DNA of 16,794 bases, from NCBI GenBank assembly GCA_945492935.1, contig CALYVE010000007.1, positions 1-16,794 on the forward strand, written 5' to 3'. Under the pieces are notes generated by a model. The model had not been told where the DNA came from. It saw nothing but the letters and a program-made list of their open reading frames with translations, and searched no databases. Within the stretch, counting starts at the first letter, position 1, and each line of letters begins with the position of its first letter. The position numbers were made by a program, and so were the translations under genes. This DNA comes from an uncultured Lachnospiraceae bacterium. GTDB taxonomy: Bacteria > Bacillota > Clostridia > Lachnospirales > Lachnospiraceae. This document shows positions 7,477 through 14,988 of this stretch, in pieces.

Positions 7477-7588
7477 TCATTTTCTTTCAAATTACTTCAT
7501 TTTCAGTCATTTTAGGTCATTTTCTGTAAATCAATTTGCATTTTTTTTAATTATTTACACACAAATCGGTCATTTTCCGTCAAATCAT
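7456..7588. repeat. Array of 10-bp direct repeats at the fru promoter, likely FruR operators
   Basis: Eight consecutive 10-bp units start at 7456, 7466, 7476, 7486, 7496, 7506, 7516 and 7526 on the plus strand. Typical units are GTCATTTTCA, GTCATTGTCA, ATCATTTTCT, TTCATTTTCA, GTCATTTTAG and GTCATTTTCT; the units at 7486 and 7526 are degenerate. Two more lie at 7569 (GTCATTTTCC) and 7579 (GTCAAATCAT), separated by an AT-rich stretch. The 10-bp period is close to one helical turn, placing copies on the same face of the DNA. DeoR-family regulators are known to bind multiple half-sites; that this is FruR is inference. Confidence 0.75.
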
Positions 7589-7612
7589 CTTACGCACAAA
7601 ATATAGTAAGAA

Positions 7613-7741
7613 TTGCCGACATGGCCCCGCTCCACAAGGCCTCGGCAAGAAAGAGTCTTGCTTGCAAGACTCTCGCGCCGAGCGCGGTTGCTTTTGCAAC
7701 ATATACTTTGCGTGCGAGTGCGCATCCTGACACGAAGTGTC
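7613..7741. repeat. Cluster of small GC-rich palindromes
   Basis: Several hairpins lie back to back: TTGCCGA/TCGGCAA (7613-7619 with 7642-7648, inner GGCC/GGCC); a perfect 10-bp stem AGAGTCTTGC with a TT loop (7652-7673); CGCG/GCGCG near 7675-7687; GTTGC-TTTT-GCAAC (7687-7700); and GACAC-GAA-GTGTC followed by six T (7729-7747). The GC content stands out against the AT-rich flanks. The only open frame here (minus strand, 7585-7812) has no ribosome site or family resemblance and is taken as a by-product. A repeated, REP-like intergenic element is possible. Confidence 0.5.
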
Positions 7742-7789
7742 TTTTTTATTGCATAGGATGTGTGAAGCACTTTCCTATGCAATAAAAAA
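7742..7789. terminator. 17-bp stem hairpin with T-tract, secondary terminator
   Basis: Arms at 7742-7758 and 7773-7789 are perfectly complementary over 17 bp (TTTTTTATTGCATAGGA and its complement) around a 14-nt loop. The A/T-rich outer part gives a U-tract in either direction, so it can act as a second, bidirectional terminator directly next to the larger hairpin at 7791-7849. Confidence 0.55.
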
Positions 7790-7790
7790 A

Positions 7791-7849
7791 GACTGTCAGC
7801 TGATGTGTCCAAAAAAGTTCAACTTTTTTGGACACATCAGCTGACAGTC
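7791..7849. terminator. 59-bp perfect palindrome, bidirectional terminator of the chemotaxis gene
   Basis: The arms 7791-7819 and 7821-7849 match perfectly over 29 bp around a single central C at 7820. The outer flanks are seven A (7784-7790) and, after one C, five T (7851-7855), so the minus-strand RNA of the chemotaxis gene (stop at 7874) would form a very long stem followed by seven U. This fits an intrinsic terminator, though the stem is about twice the normal length. In the RNA the central bases would open to form the loop. Confidence 0.75.
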
Positions 7850-7873
7850 CTTTTTCCTTATTGAATGAAATGC

Positions 7874-9403
7874 TTATTGTTCCTCTAGCGTCTGCAATCT
7901 TTCAGCAAGTACCTGTAATTCTCCGACAATATCATTTACCTCTTCAACAATCTTATTGTTTTCTTCACTACATTCTAAAGTCATATTTGAATGTGCCGTA
8001 ACCTCCTCTGTTGCAGCAGAAATCGTCTGAACACTGTCAACAATTGATGAATTCGAAGTCGAAAGCTTCGTAACCAGACCCGTGAGCTGCTGTGTACGCT
8101 TTTGGATATCTTCCGTACGGGTTGCAATCGTCTCAAAGCTGGATGCTGTCTCAGTTGCCACAACACTTTGAAGTTTATTATTATCCATGAGATAATTAAC
8201 TACATCCACTACCTTATCGAGTTCAACCGAAATATTCTCAATCAATTCTGTAATCTCAACCGTTGCATTCTGAGCCTGTTCAGCAAGTGTTGAAATCTCT
8301 GATGCTACAACCGCAAATCCCTTACCTGCTTCACCGACTCTTGCTGCCTCAATCGAAGCATTCAATGCAAGTAAGCTTGTCTGTGATGTAATTCCATCAA
8401 TCAATTCTACAATGCTCTGCATCTTACTTGCATAATCTGTAAGACATCCAAGTTCTTTTGAAACCTGACCACTTGCCTGATCCGAAATATGAACCTGACC
8501 GATCAATTCATCAATCTTACCCTTGCCGACCGCAACCTCCATCGTAGCTGCTTCCATATCATCTTCAATCACACCGGAAACACCTACAACCTGTTCAACA
8601 ACATTCTGGATTTCCTCAGTCATGGAAAGCTGTTTTTGTACAGACTGTGCTGTGTCAATCGTACCATTGGATACTTCCTCCATTGACACCTTAGTCTTTG
8701 CAACTGAATCGGACAGAACACGCATCTTCTCTGAAACCACTTCAACATCGCCGATCATGTTCTCAGAAATTTCCATGATATTTGTAAGCATCTTTGTTGC
8801 AGAATCCTTCTCACTGGCAATATGTTCCATCTTGGAATTATTGTTTTTCTTCATCGCTGCCGTAGCAAGAACCAAAAATACGGCATAAACGAGAACAAAT
8901 CCGACACGAATCTCATAATCCGGCAAATTATCACTTGTTATGTTGCCGGTTAAGCCTTCCACAATTACACTGACAATATTGACCATAACAAGAATGATTA
9001 CGTAGTTTCTGCAGAGATTTGTGTCTGCATAAATCATTATTAATAGTGACAACACAACACCGTAAATAAACGGCATCAGAGAATTCGTCGTAAAAATAAT
9101 GAACAAATACGACGGCAAATATCCATAGGATAATATGTAACGAATAATCTCCCCGCTATGATCCATACGGTAGAAATAATACATTACACCTAACGGAAGG
9201 ACCGTCAAAGCAAAGACAATTGCATAATATCCTATCGTTCGACTTCCTTTGATTACCTCGACGAAATAGCAGCCCAAAATAACAATTGCATAAATCAAAT
9301 ATCCTATAATGGTAAGAGAATTGTTTCGTGCATTATCATCAAGATTCGCGTATTTTTTTCTTACATATGCATTCATTGGAAATACATCATTTCTTTCGTC
9401 CAT
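7874..9403 (-). CDS. Methyl-accepting chemotaxis protein, polytopic, without HAMP
   Basis: This is a chemoreceptor or receptor-like signalling protein that would act on the CheA/CheW complex at the membrane. The start at 9403 (protein of 509 residues) is chosen over the ATG at 9445 because TTGGAGGG lies 6-7 nt before it. The N-terminal 190 or so residues contain about six hydrophobic segments with short connecting loops and no extracellular ligand domain. A long coiled-coil methyl-accepting domain follows directly, with no recognisable HAMP. The conserved signalling tip reads SLLALNASIEAARVGEAGKGFAVVASEISTLAEQ, so coupling to CheA should be intact. The gene is monocistronic: a promoter lies in front of it and strong hairpins follow. 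The signal it senses cannot be read from the sequence; a membrane-state or small-molecule input through the helical bundle is conceivable. Confidence 0.93.
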   Translation of the reverse strand: MDERNDVFPMNAYVRKKYANLDDNARNNSLTIIGYLIYAIVILGCYFVEVIKGSRTIGYYAIVFALTVLPLGVMYYFYRMDHSGEIIRYILSYGYLPSYLFIIFTTNSLMPFIYGVVLSLLIMIYADTNLCRNYVIILVMVNIVSVIVEGLTGNITSDNLPDYEIRVGFVLVYAVFLVLATAAMKKNNNSKMEHIASEKDSATKMLTNIMEISENMIGDVEVVSEKMRVLSDSVAKTKVSMEEVSNGTIDTAQSVQKQLSMTEEIQNVVEQVVGVSGVIEDDMEAATMEVAVGKGKIDELIGQVHISDQASGQVSKELGCLTDYASKMQSIVELIDGITSQTSLLALNASIEAARVGEAGKGFAVVASEISTLAEQAQNATVEITELIENISVELDKVVDVVNYLMDNNKLQSVVATETASSFETIATRTEDIQKRTQQLTGLVTKLSTSNSSIVDSVQTISAATEEVTAHSNMTLECSEENNKIVEEVNDIVGELQVLAERLQTLEEQ

Positions 9404-9460
9404 CGCATACCCTCCAACATCAATTTTTTCTATTGTATTTCGCATAAAAACCTAGTTCAT

Positions 9461-9489
9461 ATTTTACCATATCCATCAAAAAAAATCAA
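9461..9489 (-). promoter_or_regulatory. Promoter of the chemotaxis gene
   Basis: On the minus strand TTGATT (9484-9489) and TAAAAT (9461-9466) are 17 bp apart, and the -10 is preceded by TATGG, giving an extended-type element. The start would be near 9454, leaving a leader of about 50 nt before the ATG at 9403. Confidence 0.6.
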
Positions 9490-9528
9490 AACCAAATAGT
9501 CTTTATATTTCTGGCAACTATCATTCTA

Positions 9529-9597
9529 TGGCATGGTTCTTATCCGAACGTTTTCTTCACGGTGATGGTTCCATTCCGGGAAGGCAACTGATTGATT
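9529..9597. repeat. Intergenic repeat, copy A (downstream of the CinA-like gene)
   Basis: This stretch matches 10205-10283 in the same orientation: TGGCATGGTTCTTAT, then ACG-TTTCTTC, GRTGAT-GTTCC and a TTCCGGGAAGG-like palindrome, with a 5-bp gap in copy A. Over the ungapped core about 26 of 31 bases agree. Both copies could be read as a short peptide of the pattern RFL-D-S-PGR, but neither frame is a convincing gene. Confidence 0.5.
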
Positions 9598-9601
9598 ATA
9601 A

Positions 9602-10105
9602 TTATTCACTTTCAATAGCTGTATATATTTTTGTCAGCATTTTATATACATATTCTGCCGCACATAATTTATACTCCAAACGCGTTTCATACATTGGCAT
9701 CTTGAATTCTTTAGCTATCATCCCATCTTCATATACCACTGCTATATATACGATACCCGGAATACTGTCTGCATTGTTAAGATCAATGTTTGAAGCAGAG
9801 CCGGTTATCCCAATTCCGATATCCGATGCATATGTTTCTCTACACGCTTTGGCCATAGCGAAAGCCGTCTCTTTCGAATAAACACCATATGTGTCAATCG
9901 TTGCAGAAGGTACACCCTGTTTCATTTTTGCCTCGTTTGAATATGTTACGAAAGCACCCTTCATGATTGCCGAAGCACCTTCCGTATCTGTAAGAAGAGA
10001 CGCAATTAGTCCGCCGGTCATACTTTCCATTGTAGAAACAGTAAGACTGTTTGCAATAAAGTATTTTGTTAATGAAGCATATTGTTTTTTGATTGTTTCG
10101 TACAT
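9602..10105 (-). CDS. pncC: CinA C-terminal-domain protein, nicotinamide-nucleotide amidohydrolase type
   Basis: Stand-alone CinA C-terminal domains (PncC) deamidate nicotinamide mononucleotide to nicotinic acid mononucleotide in pyridine-nucleotide salvage. Motifs seen are TVSTMESMTGGLIASLLTDTEGASAIMKGAFVTYSNEAK, carrying the ESxTGG Ser and the NEAK Lys used by the family, then GVYSKETAFAMA, IGIGITGSA and GIVYIAV. The usual ESCTGG reads ESMTGG here. I place the start at 10105 (167 residues) because AGGCGGTGG precedes it at good spacing. ATGs at 10132 and 10126 have no ribosome site and would lie only a few bases after the predicted transcription start. No CinA N-terminal (molybdopterin-like) domain is present. 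The gene is apparently monocistronic and lies between two copies of an intergenic repeat. Confidence 0.9.
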   Translation of the reverse strand: MYETIKKQYASLTKYFIANSLTVSTMESMTGGLIASLLTDTEGASAIMKGAFVTYSNEAKMKQGVPSATIDTYGVYSKETAFAMAKACRETYASDIGIGITGSASNIDLNNADSIPGIVYIAVVYEDGMIAKEFKMPMYETRLEYKLCAAEYVYKMLTKIYTAIESE

Positions 10106-10140
10106 ATCTGCCACCGCCTGATTCATAATCATTTACTAAA

Positions 10141-10151
10141 ATTATACCATA
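10141..10151 (-). promoter_or_regulatory. Extended -10 promoter element of the CinA-like gene
   Basis: The minus strand reads TATGGTATAAT, a perfect TATAAT with the extended TG motif. No good -35 lies 16-18 bp upstream; a TTGACA at 10191-10196 is much too far. Transcription would start near 10134, which supports the ATG at 10105 as the true start. Confidence 0.55.
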
Positions 10152-10204
10152 CATTTCCATAATACAAAACAATTGCTTCATCCGCGTTTTTGTCAAGCAA
10201 TCGT

Positions 10205-10283
10205 TGGCATGATTCTTATTGTTTTCCGCGGACGCTTTCTTCCCGATGATTGTTCCTTTCCCGGAAGGAAGCGAGTGACTCCG
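10205..10283. repeat. Intergenic repeat, copy B (upstream of the CinA-like gene)
   Basis: This is the second copy of the repeat at 9529-9597, in the same orientation. It begins TGGCATGATTCTTATTG and includes GACGCTTTCTTCCCGATGAT and the palindromic TTCCTTTCCCGGAAGGAA. It ends immediately before the terminator hairpin of the alanine symporter gene. Confidence 0.5.
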
Positions 10284-10323
10284 AAAAAAAAGACTTTGAT
10301 GAACAATCACCAAAGTCTTTTTT
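10284..10323. terminator. Intrinsic terminator of the alanine symporter gene
   Basis: A perfect 13-bp stem (AAAAAAGACTTTG at 10286-10298 with its complement at 10311-10323) and a 12-nt loop lie 5 bp beyond the symporter stop at 10329. On the minus strand it ends in eight T. The A-tract on the other arm makes it potentially bidirectional. Confidence 0.88.
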
Positions 10324-10328
10324 ACATC

Positions 10329-11807
10329 TTATAAATCTTTTTCCTGTTCTTCCTGAATTTCCGGAATCATGGAAAGAATCGGTTTAATTCCTTCCTTATG
10401 CTTTATATTTCGATCAACATAATTCTTCGTACACTTCATTACGATTGGCGAAAGGACAAGGACACCAATCAAGTTCGGAAGCATCATCAAACCATTGAAT
10501 GTATCGGAAATATCCCATGCAAGCTGTGCCTCCATTACAGAACCGGAAAATACCAAAAGTACGAATACAGTACGATACACGACAGAAGTCTTTGCACCAA
10601 ACAAATATTCCCAGGCTGTTGTACCATAATGACTCCATCCTAAAACCGTTGAATAAGCAAACATTAATATTGCAAGCGCGATAAACCATGCACCCGGCTT
10701 ACCAAAAGCCTGTTCAAAAGCGTATGACATGTAAGAGCTTGACTCTACCTCTGTCACGGCAGGAGCACCTGTCGAAAGATCAATAACACCGGAGCTTAAA
10801 ATTGTAAGGGCTGTTAATGTACAAACAACAATTGTATCAGCAAATACTTCAAATACGCCCCACATACCCTGACGTACAGGCTCTTTTACGTTAGAACTGC
10901 TATGTACCATAACGGATGAACCAAGACCTGCCTCATTTGAAAATACACCACGCTTGAAGCCCATCTTCATTGCTGTTGCAATACCTGCACCAACCGCACC
11001 ACCGGCTGCTGACTTCAAGTGGAAGGCACCCTGGAAGATTGATTTGAATACATCCGGAATTAAGGATGCATTCATACAGATAATCGTTACTGTACCGACC
11101 AAATATACAATAACCATAAACGGAACTACTTTTTCAGTGATTGCAGCAATACGCTTTAGTCCACCGATAACTACAAGACCAACAGCTACTACAAGGAAAA
11201 TACCTGTTGCAACGTTTGGAATATTGAAAGCAGTATGAACATTTTTAACCATACTGTTTACCTGACTCATATTACCAATACCAAATGAAGCAAGCAAACA
11301 GAAAATTGAGAATAATACAGCAAGTACTGTACCGATGCCCTTGCATCCCTTCTTGCTGCCAAGACCATCCTTCAAATAGTACATTGCTCCGCCAGCCCAT
11401 GCACCATTTGAACTTTTACGACGATATAAAATACCAAGCACATTCTCGGCATAATTTGTCATCATCCCGAAAAATGCAATTAACCACATCCATAATACTG
11501 CACCCGGACCACCTACAGCAATCGCACCGGCAACACCTACGATATTACCTGTACCAACGGTTGCGGCAAGTGCCGTACACAAAGACTGAAACTGAGATAT
11601 GCTCTTATCCTCTGTGTGTTTACGAACATGCTTATCACCAAAAATAGCACCAATTGTGTTTTTCATCCAATGTCCAAAATGTCCAACCTGAAAAAACTTA
11701 GTAATAAGTGTCATAAGTACACCAACAAAACCAAGCAAAATAAGCGCAGGCCAACCCCATACGACATCATTAATCGCAGCGTTAATCTCTGTAATCTTAT
11801 CAATCAT
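10329..11807 (-). CDS. Sodium/alanine (AGCS family) amino-acid:cation symporter
   Basis: This is a multi-pass membrane carrier that imports alanine or glycine with sodium. The predicted protein has 492 residues from the ATG at 11807, a usual family length. GAGAGG stands before this ATG, whereas the ATG at 11828 lacks a ribosome site. Family motifs include AATVGTGNIVGVAGAIAVGGPGAVLWMW (the AGCS signature region), AGGAMYYLKDGLG, the conserved FSNEAGLGSS and several long hydrophobic helices up to residue 470. Substrate preference among small neutral amino acids cannot be read from sequence alone. The gene has its own promoter, which overlaps the end of the upstream nuclease-like gene, and its own terminator, so it is a single-gene unit. 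Confidence 0.94.
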   Translation of the reverse strand: MIDKITEINAAINDVVWGWPALILLGFVGVLMTLITKFFQVGHFGHWMKNTIGAIFGDKHVRKHTEDKSISQFQSLCTALAATVGTGNIVGVAGAIAVGGPGAVLWMWLIAFFGMMTNYAENVLGILYRRKSSNGAWAGGAMYYLKDGLGSKKGCKGIGTVLAVLFSIFCLLASFGIGNMSQVNSMVKNVHTAFNIPNVATGIFLVVAVGLVVIGGLKRIAAITEKVVPFMVIVYLVGTVTIICMNASLIPDVFKSIFQGAFHLKSAAGGAVGAGIATAMKMGFKRGVFSNEAGLGSSVMVHSSSNVKEPVRQGMWGVFEVFADTIVVCTLTALTILSSGVIDLSTGAPAVTEVESSSYMSYAFEQAFGKPGAWFIALAILMFAYSTVLGWSHYGTTAWEYLFGAKTSVVYRTVFVLLVFSGSVMEAQLAWDISDTFNGLMMLPNLIGVLVLSPIVMKCTKNYVDRNIKHKEGIKPILSMIPEIQEEQEKDL

Positions 11808-11856
11808 AGTAAGTACCTCTCTCTTCATGCAAAAACTAGCATCTTTTACGTATTAG

Positions 11857-11885
11857 AATTTAGCATGCTAAAGCGATGCAGTCAA
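11857..11885 (-). promoter_or_regulatory. Promoter of the alanine symporter with palindromic spacer
   Basis: On the minus strand TTGACT (11880-11885) and TAAATT (11857-11862) are 17 bp apart. The stop codon TGA of the upstream gene lies inside the -35 box. A perfect 14-bp palindrome TTTAGCATGCTAAA (11859-11872) covers the -10 and half the spacer and is an operator candidate for an unknown regulator. Confidence 0.62.
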
Positions 11886-12499
11886 GAATTTTTCCCATTT
11901 TTATGTATATTATTCATTTTATATTGCTGTATTGTTTCTTGAATGGTTGTATAATCCCGTTCAAAAAGTGCCTCACAAATATCCTTCTTCAATATTTCCT
12001 CCGGAAGCTTCTCCATAATTTTGCGAATCACTTTATCCTTGCCGAAGTTTTTGTATTTTGGCAAGTTGTTTTTCTCTTGAATATGTGCAATTTCCGGTCT
12101 CCAAAGAAGGGAAAATTGATTCCGAAACATTACGGTTCGCTCACGTTTCGGATTCTTTTTTGGTTCGCGATACCAATAAAAATCAATGCCGTTTTGTTCC
12201 TCAATCGTAATGATTCCCCAATATTCCGGAACATGTTCTTTTATACTGTTCGCATGCCTGCTACCGACTGCAACAATATTGTAATCAAAAACTCGATTGT
12301 AATCTTTTACCTGGCGTGCAAGTCTCGCATAAGTATCCGCATCGCTCTTTATCTCAATTCCAACAAGCGAAGCTTCCGTTACCATAATAACATCTGTTCT
12401 TGTTTTTCCGATACAAACTTCTTCCAAAAATCTTGTTTTACCATATTGTTCTTCCAAATACTCAAACAATGGCTCACGTATATCTTTATCGTAGAGCAT
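11882..12499 (-). CDS. sce7726-like protein with PD-(D/E)XK nuclease-type core
   Basis: The 205-residue protein resembles the sce7726/MmcB-like group. It begins MLYDKDIREPLFEYLEEQYG. The core RTDVIMVTEASLVGIEIKSDADTYARLARQVKDYNRVFDYNIVAVG contains an Asp followed by EIK, the spacing expected of a restriction-endonuclease fold active site. The C-terminal third, rich in Lys and Glu, is not recognised. AGGAGTGG stands before the ATG. The gene lies 33 bp after the ABC permease in the same direction with no terminator between them, so co-transcription is likely although a functional link is not obvious. DNA binding or cleavage is an inference from the fold; members of this family are mostly uncharacterised. 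Confidence 0.75.
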   Translation of the reverse strand: MLYDKDIREPLFEYLEEQYGKTRFLEEVCIGKTRTDVIMVTEASLVGIEIKSDADTYARLARQVKDYNRVFDYNIVAVGSRHANSIKEHVPEYWGIITIEEQNGIDFYWYREPKKNPKRERTVMFRNQFSLLWRPEIAHIQEKNNLPKYKNFGKDKVIRKIMEKLPEEILKKDICEALFERDYTTIQETIQQYKMNNIHKNGKNS

Positions 12500-12532
12500 A
12501 AGCCACTCCTTTCTCTTTTGCCATCATATATG

Positions 12533-14971
12533 CTACTCTGTAATCAAAATCCGTGGCTCAACCTTTTTAATTTTTCTGGAGCTAATATATGCGCAGACAT
12601 ACCCCATCAATCCCATGAATATGATTGGGATAATCAAATCTGCCAAACATAATGCTGCCGTATAGTGCGATACGCCAAATTGATAGAAAATTTTACGAAG
12701 CAATGGCTTTGTAACTGCAATGCTGATGATACTTCCAAAGAGGGAGCCAATCACACAAACAACCATGAATTTAATCGCCATCTGACTACGCAGCTTACCG
12801 GACGGAAGACCAATGGACTTATATATTCCGTAATCCTTTTTCTCACTATGCATAATCTTGCTCGCTACAAGACTGATTGTAATACAGATAAATACCGCAC
12901 CAAACACATAGACAAGAAGTGTCATAGCCTGAATTCCAACGCCAATATCACCAAGCGCTGATTCATATGCAAAGTCATTGTCGCAATTAAAGGAGCGGAT
13001 GACGGTTGTCGTGTCATACTCTGTACCATATTTCTCATGAATTGCATCTACAATATTTCTAATTTGACTTTTATCTTCAAATACGATATTTCCGTTTTTA
13101 TATCGGACCGTGCTGTTACTGAATAATTCATCATACCCGTCTGCATATTCACCTACACCAAATGCTGCTTTTGCGTCTTCATTCATCGCAAAGGCTTTTC
13201 CCATGTCATAGCCAAAATCAAAAATACCGGAAACAACCATATCTCTTGATACACCACTGATTGTTACTTTGACAGTACTGCCTAATTGTAAATCAAATTC
13301 ATCAGCAATATATGGCGTAATTAGGATTTCATTATCATATAAACAGGTCCTTCCATCCGTGATAGAAGAAAACCGGTTCGGATCTGAAATAAAAGCACAA
13401 ACAATCTGAACATCATCTAACATAATATAGCTTGTATACATGCTATACATGGAAAAATCCGAATATTGTCGTATCAATTGCTCAACCTCATCCGCATGAT
13501 CAATACGATAGCTAATGTACCCATCTGTTTCCGTATATGTAAACATATCCGAAATAGCATCTGAATCCTTTGACCATGCATAAACATTATTCATAATTAC
13601 CATGAATATCCCGAGCAATGCTGTGATAATCATAATCGAAACATATTTCTTTATATTTGAACTAAACTGTCTATATGCAATCGAAGAATTCAAAAACTTC
13701 TTGCTGATTTTCAGATTAAATGCAGATGAAAAGTTCACACTCTTTCTACCCTCATTTAACGCAACAACCGGCGCAATAACAACTACCTTATGACTTTTAA
13801 GCATTACAAAAAATACAACAATCAAAACTGTTACAAAAATCATAGCAAGTGTCATCGCAGGATGAATATTTGCCTTAAAAAAGAGAGATGTCGAATTACT
13901 CATAATACCATTCATCATTTTGATTAACGGAATTGCAACCGGTATTCCGAGCAGTAATCCAATAATGGAAGCAATAGAATAACTAATCGCAAGGGATAAA
14001 CGAATCCCCTTACTTGTCATGCCAAGTGCCTTATAAATTCCGAGGTTTACATAATCTTGTTCAATACTGCTGTTAATGCTATGTCCCATTACAATAAAGG
14101 CTGCAAATAAGAGAATAATAATAAATGCAAATGCAATAGCGGAGAACAAATTAACAACCGTCATTGTATATTTCTTCGACTGCTTTGTAGACAAAGAAAT
14201 ATCTGTAAAGCTGAAATAATTTGTTGTTCGATTCAATTCCCTCTCAAACTTCGCATCCTTCATATCAGTGTCTGCTTTGAAAAGTGTAAGGAATTCCATT
14301 TTTTGTACATATACATTCCCTTTTTTCTCGGCGATTTCTTCTTCATATAGTTTTTCAAGAAAGTCGCATGTATTTTTATTTACGATATTGGTTTTGATAC
14401 CCATTAATGATGCACCCATAAAAGGGTCCTCCAAATAAGCAACAACCTTGAATTTTATGTCTTCCTTATCCTTTCTCTTCAATCGTAATTCATCACCGAT
14501 ATTTACCTTATATTTTGTTGCAAAGCACTTTGGAACAACAATCTCAAAATCATTCAATGTAAGATTTTTTATTTCATTGTCATTTGCATCAAAAAAACGA
14601 TACGTAAAAGAGCCATTGTCAATATCAATCAAATACGTCCAATCTGTTATATAATCTCCCACCTGCAGGTTTAGATTATAGGAAGGAATATGTGATACTT
14701 TCCCGATCAAATCACTTTCTTCAAGCTTCTGAATAATTTCCGTTGTTGAAGTTCCATCGACATTTAGCAATTCCTCCATACGAAGAGCTGACCAATAATC
14801 ACCAAAACCGGTTTCCTTCAATGCTTCATCCTGTCTTGTCTTTGAGCAGCGTGTGACATTAAATATCGTTACAAAGGATACAGAAACCACAAACATCAAT
14901 AAAAGGATTCCGATAAAAGAACCTTTGTTTCGCCTGATATTTCCACGAATAACTAACCAAACATGTTTCAT
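12533..14971 (-). CDS. ABC transporter permease, FtsX/MacB type with two FtsX domains
   Basis: This is the membrane subunit of an ABC system of the type used in Firmicutes for antimicrobial-peptide export, resistance or lipoprotein handling. From the ATG at 14971 the protein has 812 residues. The longer frame from 15013 would overlap the ATPase gene and lacks a ribosome site, whereas GGCGGTG precedes 14971. Topology: a first helix at about 18-38, a large external domain (about 40-275), three helices (about 280-405) with the FtsX coupling segment DYVNLGIYKALGMTSKGIR, a fifth helix near 445-465, a second external domain, and three terminal helices with KKDYGIYKSIGLPSGKLR. The duplicated FtsX halves are seen directly. 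The substrate is unknown. The gene starts 17 bp after the ATPase stop. Confidence 0.92.
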   Translation of the reverse strand: MKHVWLVIRGNIRRNKGSFIGILLLMFVVSVSFVTIFNVTRCSKTRQDEALKETGFGDYWSALRMEELLNVDGTSTTEIIQKLEESDLIGKVSHIPSYNLNLQVGDYITDWTYLIDIDNGSFTYRFFDANDNEIKNLTLNDFEIVVPKCFATKYKVNIGDELRLKRKDKEDIKFKVVAYLEDPFMGASLMGIKTNIVNKNTCDFLEKLYEEEIAEKKGNVYVQKMEFLTLFKADTDMKDAKFERELNRTTNYFSFTDISLSTKQSKKYTMTVVNLFSAIAFAFIIILLFAAFIVMGHSINSSIEQDYVNLGIYKALGMTSKGIRLSLAISYSIASIIGLLLGIPVAIPLIKMMNGIMSNSTSLFFKANIHPAMTLAMIFVTVLIVVFFVMLKSHKVVVIAPVVALNEGRKSVNFSSAFNLKISKKFLNSSIAYRQFSSNIKKYVSIMIITALLGIFMVIMNNVYAWSKDSDAISDMFTYTETDGYISYRIDHADEVEQLIRQYSDFSMYSMYTSYIMLDDVQIVCAFISDPNRFSSITDGRTCLYDNEILITPYIADEFDLQLGSTVKVTISGVSRDMVVSGIFDFGYDMGKAFAMNEDAKAAFGVGEYADGYDELFSNSTVRYKNGNIVFEDKSQIRNIVDAIHEKYGTEYDTTTVIRSFNCDNDFAYESALGDIGVGIQAMTLLVYVFGAVFICITISLVASKIMHSEKKDYGIYKSIGLPSGKLRSQMAIKFMVVCVIGSLFGSIISIAVTKPLLRKIFYQFGVSHYTAALCLADLIIPIIFMGLMGYVCAYISSRKIKKVEPRILITE

Positions 14972-14988
14972 CGAAATACACCGCCCTT

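Noticed and set aside
7456..7535. The 10-bp repeat array as a CRISPR
   Set aside because: Units are 10 bp, contiguous, without spacers, and coincide with a promoter; this is an operator array.
7585..7812. A 75-codon minus-strand frame over the palindrome block
   Set aside because: It has no ribosome site, no family resemblance, and its composition follows the hairpins. It overlaps half of the terminator palindrome. Treated as a by-product of the repeats.
10191..10196. A perfect TTGACA (minus strand) upstream of the CinA-like gene
   Set aside because: It is 44 bp from the only good -10, too far to form a promoter with it.
9894..10313. A 139-codon minus-strand frame starting in the symporter terminator
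   Set aside because: It overlaps the CinA-like gene in another frame, begins inside a terminator hairpin and repeat copy B, and resembles no protein family.
11876..12652. A 258-codon plus-strand open frame
   Set aside because: It is antisense to the sce7726-like gene and the permease end, rich in Cys, Ile and Asn as expected of a shadow frame, with no sensible ribosome site.
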